DNA from: Amborella trichopoda
Lineage: Eukaryota > Streptophyta > Magnoliopsida > Amborellales > Amborellaceae
NCBI RefSeq assembly: GCF_000471905.2
Contig: NW_006495273.1
Span: 9,125,410-9,189,409 of the forward strand
Reading direction: 5' to 3'
DNA: 64,000 bases
Shown: positions 58,201 through 64,000 of the stretch, in pieces
How positions within the stretch are numbered: the stretch's first letter is position 1
Layout: the number at the start of each line of letters is the position of its first letter
Notes under the pieces: generated by a model
Databases searched by the model: none
What the model was told of the DNA's origin: nothing
What the model saw: the letters and a program-made list of their open reading frames with translations, nothing else
Position numbers and translations under genes: made by a program

Positions 58201-59840
58201 TGTACTGTACACCACAAGGTGCAGCCTAGCCATGATCACCTTGACTGCCGTAGGATCCTTAGGGACATTATATTCTAATGCATTAGATACCCCTATCTAA
58301 ACGCTGCCCAAAATCATCTGCGCAACTCATTTTTGCATGTTTCAGACTTGCCTCACACATCGGGGCCAAGCTCTTCTATGGCCCATATCCATCTTGGAGG
58401 GAGAATTGTTATCTAGCCATTTTGAATTCATGTTATATAACTTCTGTGAAATAACTTTTCCTTCTCTTTGCTGCCCATCAATCACTAATCATTTTTTTTC
58501 TGCTTGCCTGTTTCTGACTATTCCGAGGTTCAATATGGTCATTTTGTTATAGCCCTGGTGCTGGTGCATTAAGATCACAAGCAATTGTATATATGATGCA
58601 TAAGGGAAACCTATGAACTCTTTCTGATCAAGGAAGATTTTCTTCATCGATTGTGGAATCTGTTACTTTCATATTTCCTTGTCCTTTCTCCTTAGCTATA
58701 TTCTAAAGCACCGGTATAGGAAACTGAAAGCTTCAAGAACTAGTTGTACTAAAATTGGTTAGATTTTTTCTCAGTATTGGAAATCTAACCACATCTCATT
58801 TTTATTGCATTGGCCATTTTCTATTTGAGTACGTTTTTTTAGAGCTTCACGGCTGAGATGCTTCCTTTTTGGGTTTTCCATGGCTACAGTAAGTTCCCAG
58901 TCGGCCATGGTCATCAGAGTTTAAAGAACTGAGGGATCTCATATTGGTGGAAACATTTATAGGATGTTTTGTTAGTTTGCAAATTATTTGTTGACCTGGA
59001 GGATGAAGATGACACCAGCTCATATATAAAATATCCATATGATATTTATATTTCTATATTTTTTGCGAACTTGTAGTTGGTTGTTTTTCACATGCACCAA
59101 ATGCATGCACAGATGCCAAAACAATAACAGATGTACGGGCCAATTTTGGTCTGTCAATCCTTAATTTGTTTAGAAGCTAATGCCCAATTGTATGAAATAA
59201 GTCCTTATGATTGAGAGTAGTATTCCAGCTTTCTTGTCATTTAGAGGGAAAATAATAGAGGTTTCCGACTGGCAGCAATTAAGTATCACTTTTAAATTCA
59301 TGTTGCTGGGCTCATACCAAGAAAATGCCACTCTACCCTTCTTGCTAAACCAATGACAGGTTGTTTCCAGGTGAAGTTACAGTTCTGGTTTTCGCATCAA
59401 ATCGTGGATAAACCTTGTTTTGGCTTAACTGCACCATCTTTAGATATTGTCTCACAAAATAGATGAATTTTCTGAAATGCCATGTCTTGATGAGTTCTGG
59501 AACTATAAATAAAGCAAGTTCAAAAATAAACTATTCATTGTGGTTATTGTTTAAAAAATGTGAGAGTTTCTGTTTGATGACCCTGAAAAGGATTGTTATC
59601 TTTTATCAATAGTGGTTGTTCGTTGCATTAATTATTAGTCTTACTTTCTCTGAGACATTTTATGCTGTGTCCTGTGCAGGAAAAATTTATGAGATAGGGG
59701 CATCTGGCATCAGCAGTTTGTTAGGACACAACCGGAGGAGGAATAAATGCCTCAATGACTTCATTTCCTTGTATGGCTCCGTGCCCCTTGTACCCACCCA
59801 TGTCAAAGCAGTTCATGCTCTACATGAGTGGTTCTGGTAG
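13451..59840 (+). CDS. GT64 family glycosyltransferase, EPC1/GMT1-like, five exons (whole coding span)
   Basis: Five exons with GT-AG borders join in frame: 13451-13749, 25299-25695, 53132-53295, 53384-53454 and 59680-59840. Together they make 1092 nt, or 363 residues plus TAG. What is seen: a basic, low-complexity N terminus, one hydrophobic anchor at about residues 62-80, then a GT64 domain beginning GYTVLINTW (103-111). It continues with an acidic DDD motif at 195-197 (DXD-type sugar-nucleotide/metal site), [16 protein letters not shown], an NAT sequon near residue 300, [13 protein letters not shown], and a C terminus ending HEWFW. Known of the family: plant GT64 proteins are Golgi type II membrane enzymes. 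Arabidopsis EPC1/GMT1 adds mannose to glycosylinositol phosphorylceramides and affects cell adhesion. Inference: the same type of activity. The length fits the roughly 330-residue short plant GT64 class, not the longer GINT1 class. Which paralogue this is cannot be settled by eye. Introns are 11,549, 27,436, 88 and 6,225 bp. Confidence 0.92.
14100..14940. repeat. Degenerate T/A-rich tandem array inside the hAT-like element
   Basis: Irregular repeats of phrases such as TTGATAAAAAAACCTTTCATTTTTTT, TTGACAAAAAGC and TATAAGAAC recur every 60-80 bp. Predicted frames here are low-complexity Phe/Lys strings and should not be treated as proteins. Confidence 0.6.
14941..15140. repeat. Two 100-bp tandem units
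   Basis: TCGAACCCATAGTTGATAAG starts at both 14941 and 15041. Each unit ends TGAGAATTGAACCCACGCCC. The copies are nearly identical, which suggests a young duplication. Confidence 0.8.
15219..15238. other. Assembly gap (20 N)
   Basis: Run of 20 N next to an ATATAT tract. Similar gaps lie at 35981-36134 (154 N) and 58006-58025 (20 N), all beside simple repeats. Confidence 0.99.
15514..17942. other. Intron 1 sequence with a pair of 55-bp direct repeats
   Basis: No exon recognised. CTCATTGAATCCACAAACCC then AATCATTATT occurs at about 16420-16465 and again at 16751-16795, enclosing about 280 bp of CT-rich sequence. The open frame across it (16394-16738) shows no known domain. Confidence 0.5.
17943..18333. 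mobile_element. CATAGTTG hAT-like family, copy 1 (391 bp)
   Basis: Starts CATAGTTGTTGGG and ends ACTATG. The flanks GTCACACT (17935-17942) and GTTACACT (18334-18341) match at 7 of 8 bases. The interior is rich in GGGATC/GATCCC-type motifs (GGGATCAGC, AGATCCCTAGC), the signature of this local family. Confidence 0.8.
18397..18624 (+). other. Exon-like open frame in intron 1, identity unknown
   Basis: A 76-codon plus-strand frame (phrases [18 protein letters not shown] and [18 protein letters not shown]) ends at CATATGCG|GTAATG, a plausible splice donor. Composition is more protein-like than nearby intron. I do not recognise the family. It could be a captured gene fragment, an alternative exon or chance. 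No clear acceptor could be fixed. Confidence 0.3.
18625..19385. other. Intron 1 sequence, nothing recognised
   Basis: Non-repetitive AT-rich sequence without a supported exon. Confidence 0.5.
19386..19552 (+). mobile_element. RTE-type LINE fragment
   Basis: GGCTCTAAAAGGGCAAGGGG then AAGGCTCAGAAGGACATGGAT and GTCTTTGATAGAGTGGAAT match the C-terminal end of plant RTE ORF2. No TGA-rich tail follows, so the 3' end is also missing. Confidence 0.7.
19916..20567. mobile_element. CATAGTTG hAT-like family, copy 2 (652 bp)
   Basis: Left end CATAGTTGCAGGAACC. The right end GCTCCTGCTTCCAACAATAATG is the complement of the TTGTTGG..CAGGAGC terminus. The flanks AGTAAGAA (19908-19915) and AATAAGAA (20568-20575) match at 7 of 8. 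The interior carries GGGATCT, TAGGATCTAGC and similar motifs. No transposase. Confidence 0.8.
20568..21411. other. Intron 1 segment with twin 10-bp-stem hairpins
   Basis: GGGCGACACT-AAC-AGTGTCGCCC at 21021-21043 and GGTCCCAGAA-AAC-TTCTGGGACC at 21085-21107 are two perfect 10+3+10 inverted repeats with the same AAC loop, 41 bp apart. The rest is non-coding AT-rich sequence. The parent element, if any, is unknown. Confidence 0.6.
21412..24425. mobile_element. Fold-back-type element with inverted arms of about 612 bp
   Basis: The left arm 21412-22023 begins ATTGTCACACCCCAAG. The right arm 23814-24425 is its reverse complement, ending CTTGGGGGTGTGACAAT, about 85-90 % identical by eye. The 1.8-kb centre has an AAT microsatellite (22218-22272), a TGTGCAAG-type array (23185-23275) and a 30-bp array around ACATGCTTCTGATAAGAT (23393-23500). 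No transposase frame and no target duplication were found. It could be a long-TIR Mutator-like element, a foldback element or two oppositely inserted LTR-type copies. Confidence 0.7.
24426..25298. other. Intron 1 end, nothing recognised
   Basis: Ordinary intron sequence leading to the exon 2 acceptor. A polypyrimidine-rich stretch (TTCCTTTATCTGTCCCTAG) precedes the exon. Confidence 0.6.
25299..25695 (+). CDS. GT64 gene exon 2: catalytic domain N-terminal half with DDD motif
   Basis: Acceptor CCCTAG|GGCTGG, donor GAAGAG|GTAAAC. Encodes residues 100-232. Landmarks are GYTVLINTW at the domain start, [26 protein letters not shown], the DDD triad at 25582-25590 (residues 195-197) and [10 protein letters not shown]. 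These are the most diagnostic GT64 segments. The exon ends in phase 0. No frameshift or stop is seen. Confidence 0.95.
25696..26337. other. Intron 2 start, nothing recognised
   Basis: Non-repetitive intron sequence after the GTAAAC donor. No coding domain. Confidence 0.5.
26338..26832. mobile_element. GGCCGAGT-rich repeat, probable non-autonomous DNA element
   Basis: Begins TGTTCTAAGAATTGGCTGAGG followed by CACTCGGGCTCGGCCGAGTA. It closes with GGACTCGCTAGAGTAAATTGC and CCTTGGCCAGGGC ... AAGAATAT. The ends are partly complementary, like the widespread plant hAT-type family carrying GGCCGAGTCG termini. No clean target duplication was found, and the centre may carry another insertion. Confidence 0.45.
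28683..29190 (-). mobile_element. CATAGTTG hAT-like family, copy 3 (about 508 bp), reverse orientation
   Basis: The right end CTGTTCCCAACAACTAT is the complement of ATAGTTGTTGGGAACAG. The left end CACCTGGATCTCCTACTTTG matches the complement of the right end of the copy at 31414. Flanks share AATCGA (CCAATCGA / TAAATCGA). It sits in the gypsy relic, just upstream (in relic orientation) of the integrase region. Confidence 0.7.
31414..31981. mobile_element. CATAGTTG hAT-like family, copy 4 (568 bp), perfect target duplication
   Basis: Begins CATAGTTGTTGGGATCGGGA and ends AGATCCTGGTAACTATG. ATTCTATT at 31406-31413 and again at 31982-31989 is a perfect 8-bp target duplication. The best-preserved member and the best type copy for the family. 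GGGATC or GATCCC occurs more than ten times inside. It sits in the gag region of the copia relic. Confidence 0.9.
33331..33640. mobile_element. CATAGTTG-family related fragment
   Basis: CAGTTTGGGAGCAGGATCAGG then GAGCGGGGTC, followed by GGATCGGCATCCGTACAATG and GGGAGCGAGATCCC, parallel the starts of copies 1 and 4 (GGATCATTGTCCGT; CATCGTCCGTACAATG). The right end could not be fixed and no target duplication was confirmed. Confidence 0.55.
34470..34587. mobile_element. CATAGTTG-family right-end fragment
   Basis: GGGAGCGAGATCCCGAAATC then CTACAAGATCCC ... GGAGCGGGATCATC ... CTTAACTATG resembles the right terminus of the 31414-31981 copy. The left boundary was not recognised, although the parent insertion may start near 34260. 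Confidence 0.5.
35739..35836 (+). mobile_element. 98-bp RTE-type LINE tail inserted in the copia 3' LTR
   Basis: GAGAGTAGAATGGTGGAACA then TAGCTGACCTCAAATAGTTGGG and a GATGATGATGATG tail are the RTE 3' end. It is bounded by TTCATTT at 35732-35738 and 35837-35843, a 7-bp target duplication. The 5' LTR of the same relic lacks this block, which confirms an insertion. Confidence 0.85.
35981..36134. other. Assembly gap (154 N)
   Basis: N run immediately after a TATATA tract inside the copia 3' LTR. Open frames translated across it are artefacts. Confidence 0.99.
36856..37907. mobile_element. Non-autonomous hAT-like element, 1052 bp, perfect target duplication
   Basis: Begins TAGTGTTCGCAAGATCGAAC. 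The complement of its right end begins CAGTGTTCGCAATATCAGCC. GGCTCCAC occurs at 36848-36855 and 37908-37915, a perfect 8-bp duplication. Subterminal regions are rich in CCGGTT/AACCGG. The interior has direct repeats about 180 bp apart (AATCGAGCACGAA ... CCAAATTAGGACTGTGA at 37138 and 37320). No transposase. It splits the gypsy protease region. Confidence 0.9.
42000..46080 (+). pseudogene. L1 ORF2 (endonuclease-reverse transcriptase-RNase H), disrupted
   Basis: In family order: AP endonuclease 42000-42620, linker, RT about 43170-44330, thumb/connection 44330-44990, Cys/His-type zf-RVT segment 45000-45350, RNase H 45660-46060. In-frame stops near 42171, 43922 (after LSPF) and 44325, and shifts between frames, show that it cannot encode one protein. 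Motifs are otherwise well kept, so it decayed fairly recently relative to the LTR relics around it. Confidence 0.85.
46086..46190 (+). repeat. A/G-rich tract at the end of L1 ORF2
   Basis: About 100 bases of A with scattered G directly after the RNase H LAKEG motif. It reads as a Lys/Arg/Glu string in one frame. It may be an expanded former internal poly-A or a natural purine tract before the long 3' UTR. Confidence 0.7.
47048..47545 (+). repeat. Three degenerate tandem units of about 190-220 bp in the L1 3' UTR
   Basis: GCCTGCCTCCTCTGGGGAGCC (47051), GCCTTGGCTCCTCTAGGAAGA (47269) and GGCATGACTCCTCAGGGGAGC (47459) start successive units. Each continues with a CATAGTCAGCCAGCCT-type phrase, and the first two share TTGGGC ... 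GATAGCCCT. The third is truncated. Confidence 0.7.
47821..49899. other. Unclassified repeat-like region between the L1 and the LTR-like sequence
   Basis: No coding domain. A CT microsatellite lies at 48308-48325. The stretch at 49280-49880 looks like a retroelement terminal or leader region (GGGTATATAAATTTGGGCC near 49816) but matches nothing I can name. It lies inside the span assigned to the gypsy relic and could be its leader, another inserted element or a solo terminal repeat. Confidence 0.4.
50331..52275 (+). mobile_element. 5'-truncated L1-type LINE inserted in LTR-like sequence
   Basis: Starts in the RT C-terminal region ([37 protein letters not shown]), then [20 protein letters not shown], a zf-RVT segment (about 51270-51620) and RNase H ([31 protein letters not shown]). 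It ends with poly-A at 52267-52277. The RNase H end (YREAN block) is missing, so there is also a 3' deletion. Frames change several times. It is a different subfamily from the 39-kb copy, judged by motif wording. Confidence 0.85.
52415..53131. other. Intron 2 end, nothing recognised
   Basis: Ordinary intron sequence up to TTCTCATGCTGCAG before exon 3. Confidence 0.6.
53132..53295 (+). CDS. GT64 gene exon 3
   Basis: Acceptor TGCTGCAG|AAAGAT, donor GAAAG|GTCAAT. Encodes residues 233-286 plus two bases. It carries the Trp-rich GGWWSVWW block and [14 protein letters not shown], both typical of the plant GT64 core. It lies 27.4 kb from exon 2 but only 88 bp from exon 4. The frame is intact. Confidence 0.95.
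53384..53454 (+). CDS. GT64 gene exon 4
   Basis: Acceptor TTCTACAG|AAACTG, donor CAAG|GTACCC. The first base completes an Arg codon, then the exon encodes [19 protein letters not shown] and IWVQ. The NCEEIAMS block matches the NCEDIAMS-type motif of GT64 proteins. NAT is a possible N-glycosylation sequon, consistent with a lumenal domain. Intron 3, upstream, is the only compact intron of the gene (88 bp). Confidence 0.93.
53455..54101. other. Intron 4 start
   Basis: No exon recognised. A short TG microsatellite (54058-54071) precedes the inserted hAT-like element. Confidence 0.5.
54102..55182. mobile_element. Non-autonomous hAT-like element with GGCGGCCGCC termini, 1081 bp
   Basis: Left end CAATGAACGAAAATTCAGCC, then CACCTAGGCAGC. 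The complement of the right end is CAATGTTCAAAACGGCGTAG then GCGGCCGCCTAAGC. The flanks TGTGTTTC (54094-54101) and TGTGTTTG (55183-55190) match at 7 of 8. The GC-rich ends (GCGCCTAGGTGCCACC; TAGGCGGCCGCC) enclose an AT-rich tandem array. No transposase. Confidence 0.85.
54313..55025. repeat. About eight tandem units of 76-95 bp, dimeric higher-order pattern
   Basis: Units begin GCATGT at 54313, 54396, 54490, 54573, 54653, 54736 (ACATGT, about 149 bp and irregular), 54885 and 54961. Each carries TAATTATTAATT, TAAACCAAAAAA and GTATTAATT. Units 2 and 4 share ACAGTAATTATTAATTGTTA, and units 3 and 5 share GGTAATTTATTGG-type wording, giving a dimer of roughly 165 bp. Confidence 0.8.
55183..55833. 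other. Intron 4 sequence, nothing recognised
   Basis: AT-rich non-coding sequence. The last 30 bases (GGATCTTCAAGCCCCTT...) resemble the primer-site side of the relic that follows. Confidence 0.45.
55834..57187 (-). mobile_element. Short internally deleted LTR retrotransposon fossil
   Basis: Two direct repeats, 55834-56235 (3' LTR in this reading) and 56800-57187 (5' LTR), share phrases such as CTCCTTAAGAAACCC, CTAAATTCTCTACAACAAA and GGGTCTGCAAGGGAGTCC. On the minus strand each begins TGAT and ends CATCA. A primer-site-like TTGCTATTAGAGCTT follows the 5' copy, and a purine tract precedes the 3' copy. Only about 560 bp lie between them, with no RT or integrase, so it is a deleted or TRIM-like derivative. 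It is broken. Repeats are roughly 75-80 % alike by eye, so it is old. Superfamily unresolved. Confidence 0.65.
57188..59679. other. Intron 4 remainder, with a 20-N gap at 58006-58025
   Basis: Non-coding sequence. A CT microsatellite abuts the gap. No exon or repeat boundary was recognised before the exon 5 acceptor. Confidence 0.5.
59680..59840 (+). CDS. GT64 gene exon 5 and stop codon
   Basis: Acceptor CCTGTGCAG|GAAAAA restores Gly, then [16 protein letters not shown]. The exon ends [11 protein letters not shown]. The C-terminal aromatic ending is family-typical, so the protein looks complete. It lies 6.2 kb from exon 4. No polyadenylation signal could be chosen with confidence in the following few hundred bases. 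Confidence 0.93.
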
Positions 59841-62800
59841 TAGAACCCACCTTCCCATCTTTACTGTCAAAGAGTCATGACTAAGTTTGTAAGCATTTTA
59901 ATTATCCAAAAGAAAAACGTTTGTGAGCATTTCCAGGATGATATTGCAGAGAGTACTTGTAGATACTTTTGTCACAACCCACAATTACTCCATCATGAAA
60001 AAACCTATATTAAATTAATTACTTCTATATCGGTAACGTAACAAGGTCGATTTCCATTGTGTTGCTGTTTGGTTTGATTTTTACTATATAGAAGCCTCAA
60101 AACTTCAATGCGTTGCTACCTTCAGCTTCATGGAGATTTTCAGTTCTTTGAATTCTTATTACATGTTTTGTGTATCCAACATGAATGGAGCAAAGTTTTT
60201 ACTTGATTTTTGCCATACCAGGTATGCACATTATGTTTAGTGTATCCAACATGAATGGAGAAACGTAGATAGGAAGGGGCGCCTTTATCCATAACAAGCT
60301 AACTGGTGCAATTTTCTTATTTACAAGGGTATTTTGGATGCTTCAAGAAGAAAAATCAAGAGCAGCATATATAAACGAAATGAAGGGAAATCAATTAGGA
60401 AATCTATTTCACAGGTATCACAGACATTTCTAGAAGAAAATTCAAGCTCATCTCACACACGTCAAAGAAAAAAAAAAAAGGTCCAAATTGGTTATTCTAG
60501 GATTTACACTCTTGCTAAGGCCAAACCCCTTTCTCACACATGTTGGATTATTGCTTCCACATGATGCAAAGCCAAACCCAACTTTCAGGGATCTTCAGTT
60601 CTTACTCCTGCTTGATGTTAATGTTAGTGCTGCCATGCACTGACAATATATCATGTGCGTAGGTGGTGGCAGCGAGTTTCCTGCGTTTTTCATGGATGGG
60701 AGTTGGTGTAGATATAGTCTCCATTCTCAAACATACTCTCTTCTGACTCGCCATCGTCCTGGCATCCTTCTTTGCCCTTACCTGTGTTTTTACACTCTAG
60801 TCCCTGCAAAATCTCAGAGGGGAGCACATAAACATCAAGCTGAATGAGACATTTTAAAATGGAACATTAGAGTGGGAGAAAGTACATAAATATCAAATTC
60901 AACTGATGGAATCTTTCTCTAAGACATTCATGTTACTCACTTTATGTTGTGAACTCCTTGATGCCATTTTCGGCACGGCCAACTCATTTTTATCTGTCAT
61001 TAGAAAAACAACGGTGAGACGACGTGATTCAAGGACTTCCTTTTACTTTTTTGGGACAAATATGATGTTTTTACAAATATAACACCGCTCCTCGTTTCCA
61101 AACTCCAAGTTATGGATACTTATTCAGTTTATTTGTATAAAATAGAAGCAAGAAACAAGGGTTGGTTTGCTTGGTGTCACCTTTAGGAATCGTCCTTAAA
61201 CCCCAGCTCTGGTGATCACTTGGCAAAATGAAGCATATCAAGAAGAATACCAAATAACATGATGGCCTCATCTTCTCCCTAACACTAATATCCTCCAAGC
61301 AATGGAAAATGAACCGTGCACAGGAACTCGGTGACTGTAGATGTGTATATATATGCATGTAGCTTAGGTATGAATAGGAAATACAGAGGAGAGAGAATGA
61401 TCGCCGACCATAAAGCGATTGATTCACGTGTTGACAGGGCATAGATGTGTGTCTTTGCTTCCCTTCTCTCTGCAGCTGCTCTCTCTCTCTCTCATGGAAT
61501 TACCAGGTTGGTTCCATTATGGATACGGTGATTCCTTTTGTCCTTCCATGATTGGGCTGAACAACTTTGCTGTACTGCTTTGGAGGTGTCCTGCTCATTC
61601 TCTCTCCTTGCTTGAGCATTGAGAAATGCACCTCTGCACCTTCAAGCCCAATATATTAAACAAAAACAGATGAGGTGTTACCACCTTGAGATGGCATATA
61701 AAACACCCCCATATATCGAAACATTGGAAATGACCCTTTACAAAGAGGACACGGAATAAATTTATTAAATGATATTCCTTTACTTTACTTTCAACTTTTC
61801 ATTGTCATTTGATTTACCGGACTTTAAATTTTTTTTTTCAAATATAAAATGCTCAATTTATAGGTTGAAATTACAATGAAGGTCGGTCAATTCATTTTTT
61901 TGAAATAATGAAATTCTCGGTCTGAATTTTATTTTATTTTATTTTATTTTATTTTATTAATTTTTGTGTTAGTAGGGTAATGCCCCTTATGGCAATGCCC
62001 CACTAACGAAAAAACTAAAAATTAAAATTAAAATTCAAGGATGTCCTCAAATCGAGGGGTAACTTTCTTAAAATAAAAAAAAAACAAGTTAACCGACTTT
62101 CTTTATAATTTTCACCCATAAATAAAGCATTTTTTTTAATTTATTTTTTTTTAAAAAAAAAGATCGATACATAAATAACTCAATTATTGTTACCTGAACG
62201 GCCTCTAAAAACAATCTATCTCTTAAGAGAATAGCATTATGTTTCAGAGGTCAAAAGCCCATGGAGTAGAATATGCACAACATAATAAAAGGGCACGTTC
62301 CCATTAGTTAAGTCAAGCCAGAGAGAGAGAGAGTTTGTCATTGGGCTGTCTCCTAATCATGGTGCATTTAGCACGCCATTCCACAGCATTGGTTGGGGTC
62401 CCCCAAACCAAGAACCCTAAAAACAACCAAAAAGGTGAATATGATGAGTGGGCTTTTGGTGGACTGTCCTGGCATTGTCTCTCAAGGCCCCAACACCTCT
62501 CACAATCTCCCTCTGCACGTGCTCACCCCATTCACACGTTCCAATCCCAACAACATTCTAAGGGACATTCCAGTATAACTGGTTCAATGGATCACTCAAT
62601 GGGTCAACCAAATAAGAATGTCCAACCTTTATGTATCACAAATTACTTCCACTTCGAGAAGGAGAAAAGATTGTTTGAGGCATAAGCCCCATCTCGGAAA
62701 TGTAGTTTTGCTTTCAATTTTTTTTTAAAATTGATCATCTCGATTTCGACAATCATGGATTTGAAAAAAAGATCATGAAATGTAAAACAATATATCTTGC

Positions 62801-64000
62801 AATACATTATTTAGATTGTCCATATTACGTAAACTCGAGTTCACACATGCATAAGATCCACAACATTTTTGGTGCTTCGAATTTCATATTGGAGTAAGTT
62901 AAAGCGTAGGCCCTAGATGCTAATGCATTGTTAAAAGATACACATTGCAGCACCATTTTTTGAGACTTTTTTTTGTTCGTTTCAAAGATATACAAATGGA
63001 AAATTGTTTCATGTAGCGTGGACAATATGCGGTCAAGAGGTATAAAGCTTCCATCTTAAAGATGGATGTAAATAGGTGGTCCATCTAAAAATAATGGCAA
63101 CCAACGGTCCAATTTTTTTCTTAATATTTTTTTTTTTTTAGTTTTCAAAATGTATTTGTTTTTTCATATTCATGATCTTCAGGTTAAAAATTATATATTC
63201 TCTAAAAATTATGATCAAATTATATTTAAAAATTATATTTATTGCCAAGCTCGTATTTCTACAATATGCGGGCTGGCTGCATAGAAACCGCATCCTATAC
63301 AAATTGCAATATCATTATCTTAAATGTAGAGTTTATTTGGGTGATAGTAATTTTATTTGAAATAAAGCATTTTATATAGATTTAATATGTTATTTATAAT
63401 ATTATTTGTTTAGTTGTTTGGGAAAGTATGTAATGAGACTATTTACTTTTGGTATAAAATGGTCACAATTAGTCTTGACCATTGGATGTGAAATTGGGTG
63501 GCTGCATTTATTTTATTGATCAAACTCAAAGTTCAAATGTTTTTAGAAATTTGTAAAACACCCAATTTATCAGATTTCACATCGGATGATTATTGTTTAA
63601 AATTTTTTTTTTTGAAATTTGTGAAACACTTAATCTATCAAACTTTACATCAGATGATCATTATAAGTAATTGTGACTGCCTTTTATATAAGGATAAATA
63701 GTCTTTGTGATGGACAGTACTAAATAACAAATAACTCATTATGAAGATTAATTTGATCAAAACAGTGAACTAGGACACGTCATACTCTTGTCTCTCCATT
63801 TATCCCATTAAATACAATGACACAAACATGTCCCGTATCTATGATCCAATTATGTGATACCTCGTCGTTTGTACTTGGCATGCAAAAGGTCATAGGTACG
63901 AAGTTTAAATCTTGCTGCTGAAACAACAAATGTCACTTCATAGACCTGCTCCGTTGACCCGCCCTGGATCAAAATATGGACCCATTGTCTGGACCCATGA
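59841..64000. other. 3' flank of the GT64 gene, no further gene recognised
   Basis: The 3' UTR is expected to begin here but its end is not visible. Low-complexity features include an (ATTTT)n tract at about 61926-61958 and poly-A/T runs at 62130-62165. TGTATCCAACATGAATGGAG occurs twice (60171 and 60241), a short direct duplication. An open frame at 62335-62685 shows no recognisable domain. Confidence 0.55.

Noticed and set aside
62335-62685. A 116-codon frame downstream of the GT64 gene.
   Set aside because: No domain, no codon or context support, and it ends in AT-rich sequence. Kept only as a note.
1-64000. Search for tRNA, rRNA, snRNA or self-splicing intron signatures.
   Set aside because: No cloverleaf with A/B boxes, rRNA core or intron core was recognised by eye. 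A tRNAscan or Infernal run would be decisive.

Overview
The window is flowering-plant nuclear DNA. It has GT-AG introns, an AT-rich background, CT, TA, AAT and ATTTT microsatellites, and plant-type L1 and RTE LINEs, Ty1/copia and Ty3/gypsy relics, and short non-autonomous DNA transposons with 8-bp target duplications. Very long, repeat-filled introns suggest a large-intron lineage such as a magnoliid or early-diverging eudicot. The species cannot be read from the sequence.

One host gene dominates. It is a five-exon, plus-strand gene for a family GT64 glycosyltransferase of the EPC1/GMT1 type (exons at 13451-13749, 25299-25695, 53132-53295, 53384-53454 and 59680-59840). The spliced reading frame is 1092 nt (363 residues). 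It has an N-terminal membrane anchor, a DDD metal-binding motif and an intact C terminus. Introns 1, 2 and 4 are about 11.5, 27.4 and 6.2 kb, while intron 3 is only 88 bp.

Region by region: 1-13.3 kb is upstream DNA with RTE LINE tails, an L1 3' end and several local tandem duplications. Just before the ATG lie a 13-bp-stem hairpin and two upstream ATGs. Intron 1 holds a 1.7-kb hAT-like element 58 bp after the donor site, two members of a GGGATC-rich hAT-like family, and a 3-kb element with about 0.6-kb inverted arms. Intron 2 is a nest: a decayed Ty3/gypsy relic (minus strand) interrupted by a Ty1/copia relic, hAT-like elements, a nearly full-length 8.7-kb L1 and a 5'-truncated L1. The copia relic itself carries further hAT-like copies and a tiny RTE insertion. 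Intron 4 holds a hAT-like element packed with about 82-bp tandem repeats and a short internally deleted LTR-type relic. From 59.8 kb to the end I see no further convincing gene.

I found no CRISPR array, operon, tRNA, rRNA or convincing new enzymatic system. The most notable structure is the concentration of non-autonomous hAT-like elements, from at least four families, with target duplications readable by eye. They give a relative insertion order inside one transcribed gene.
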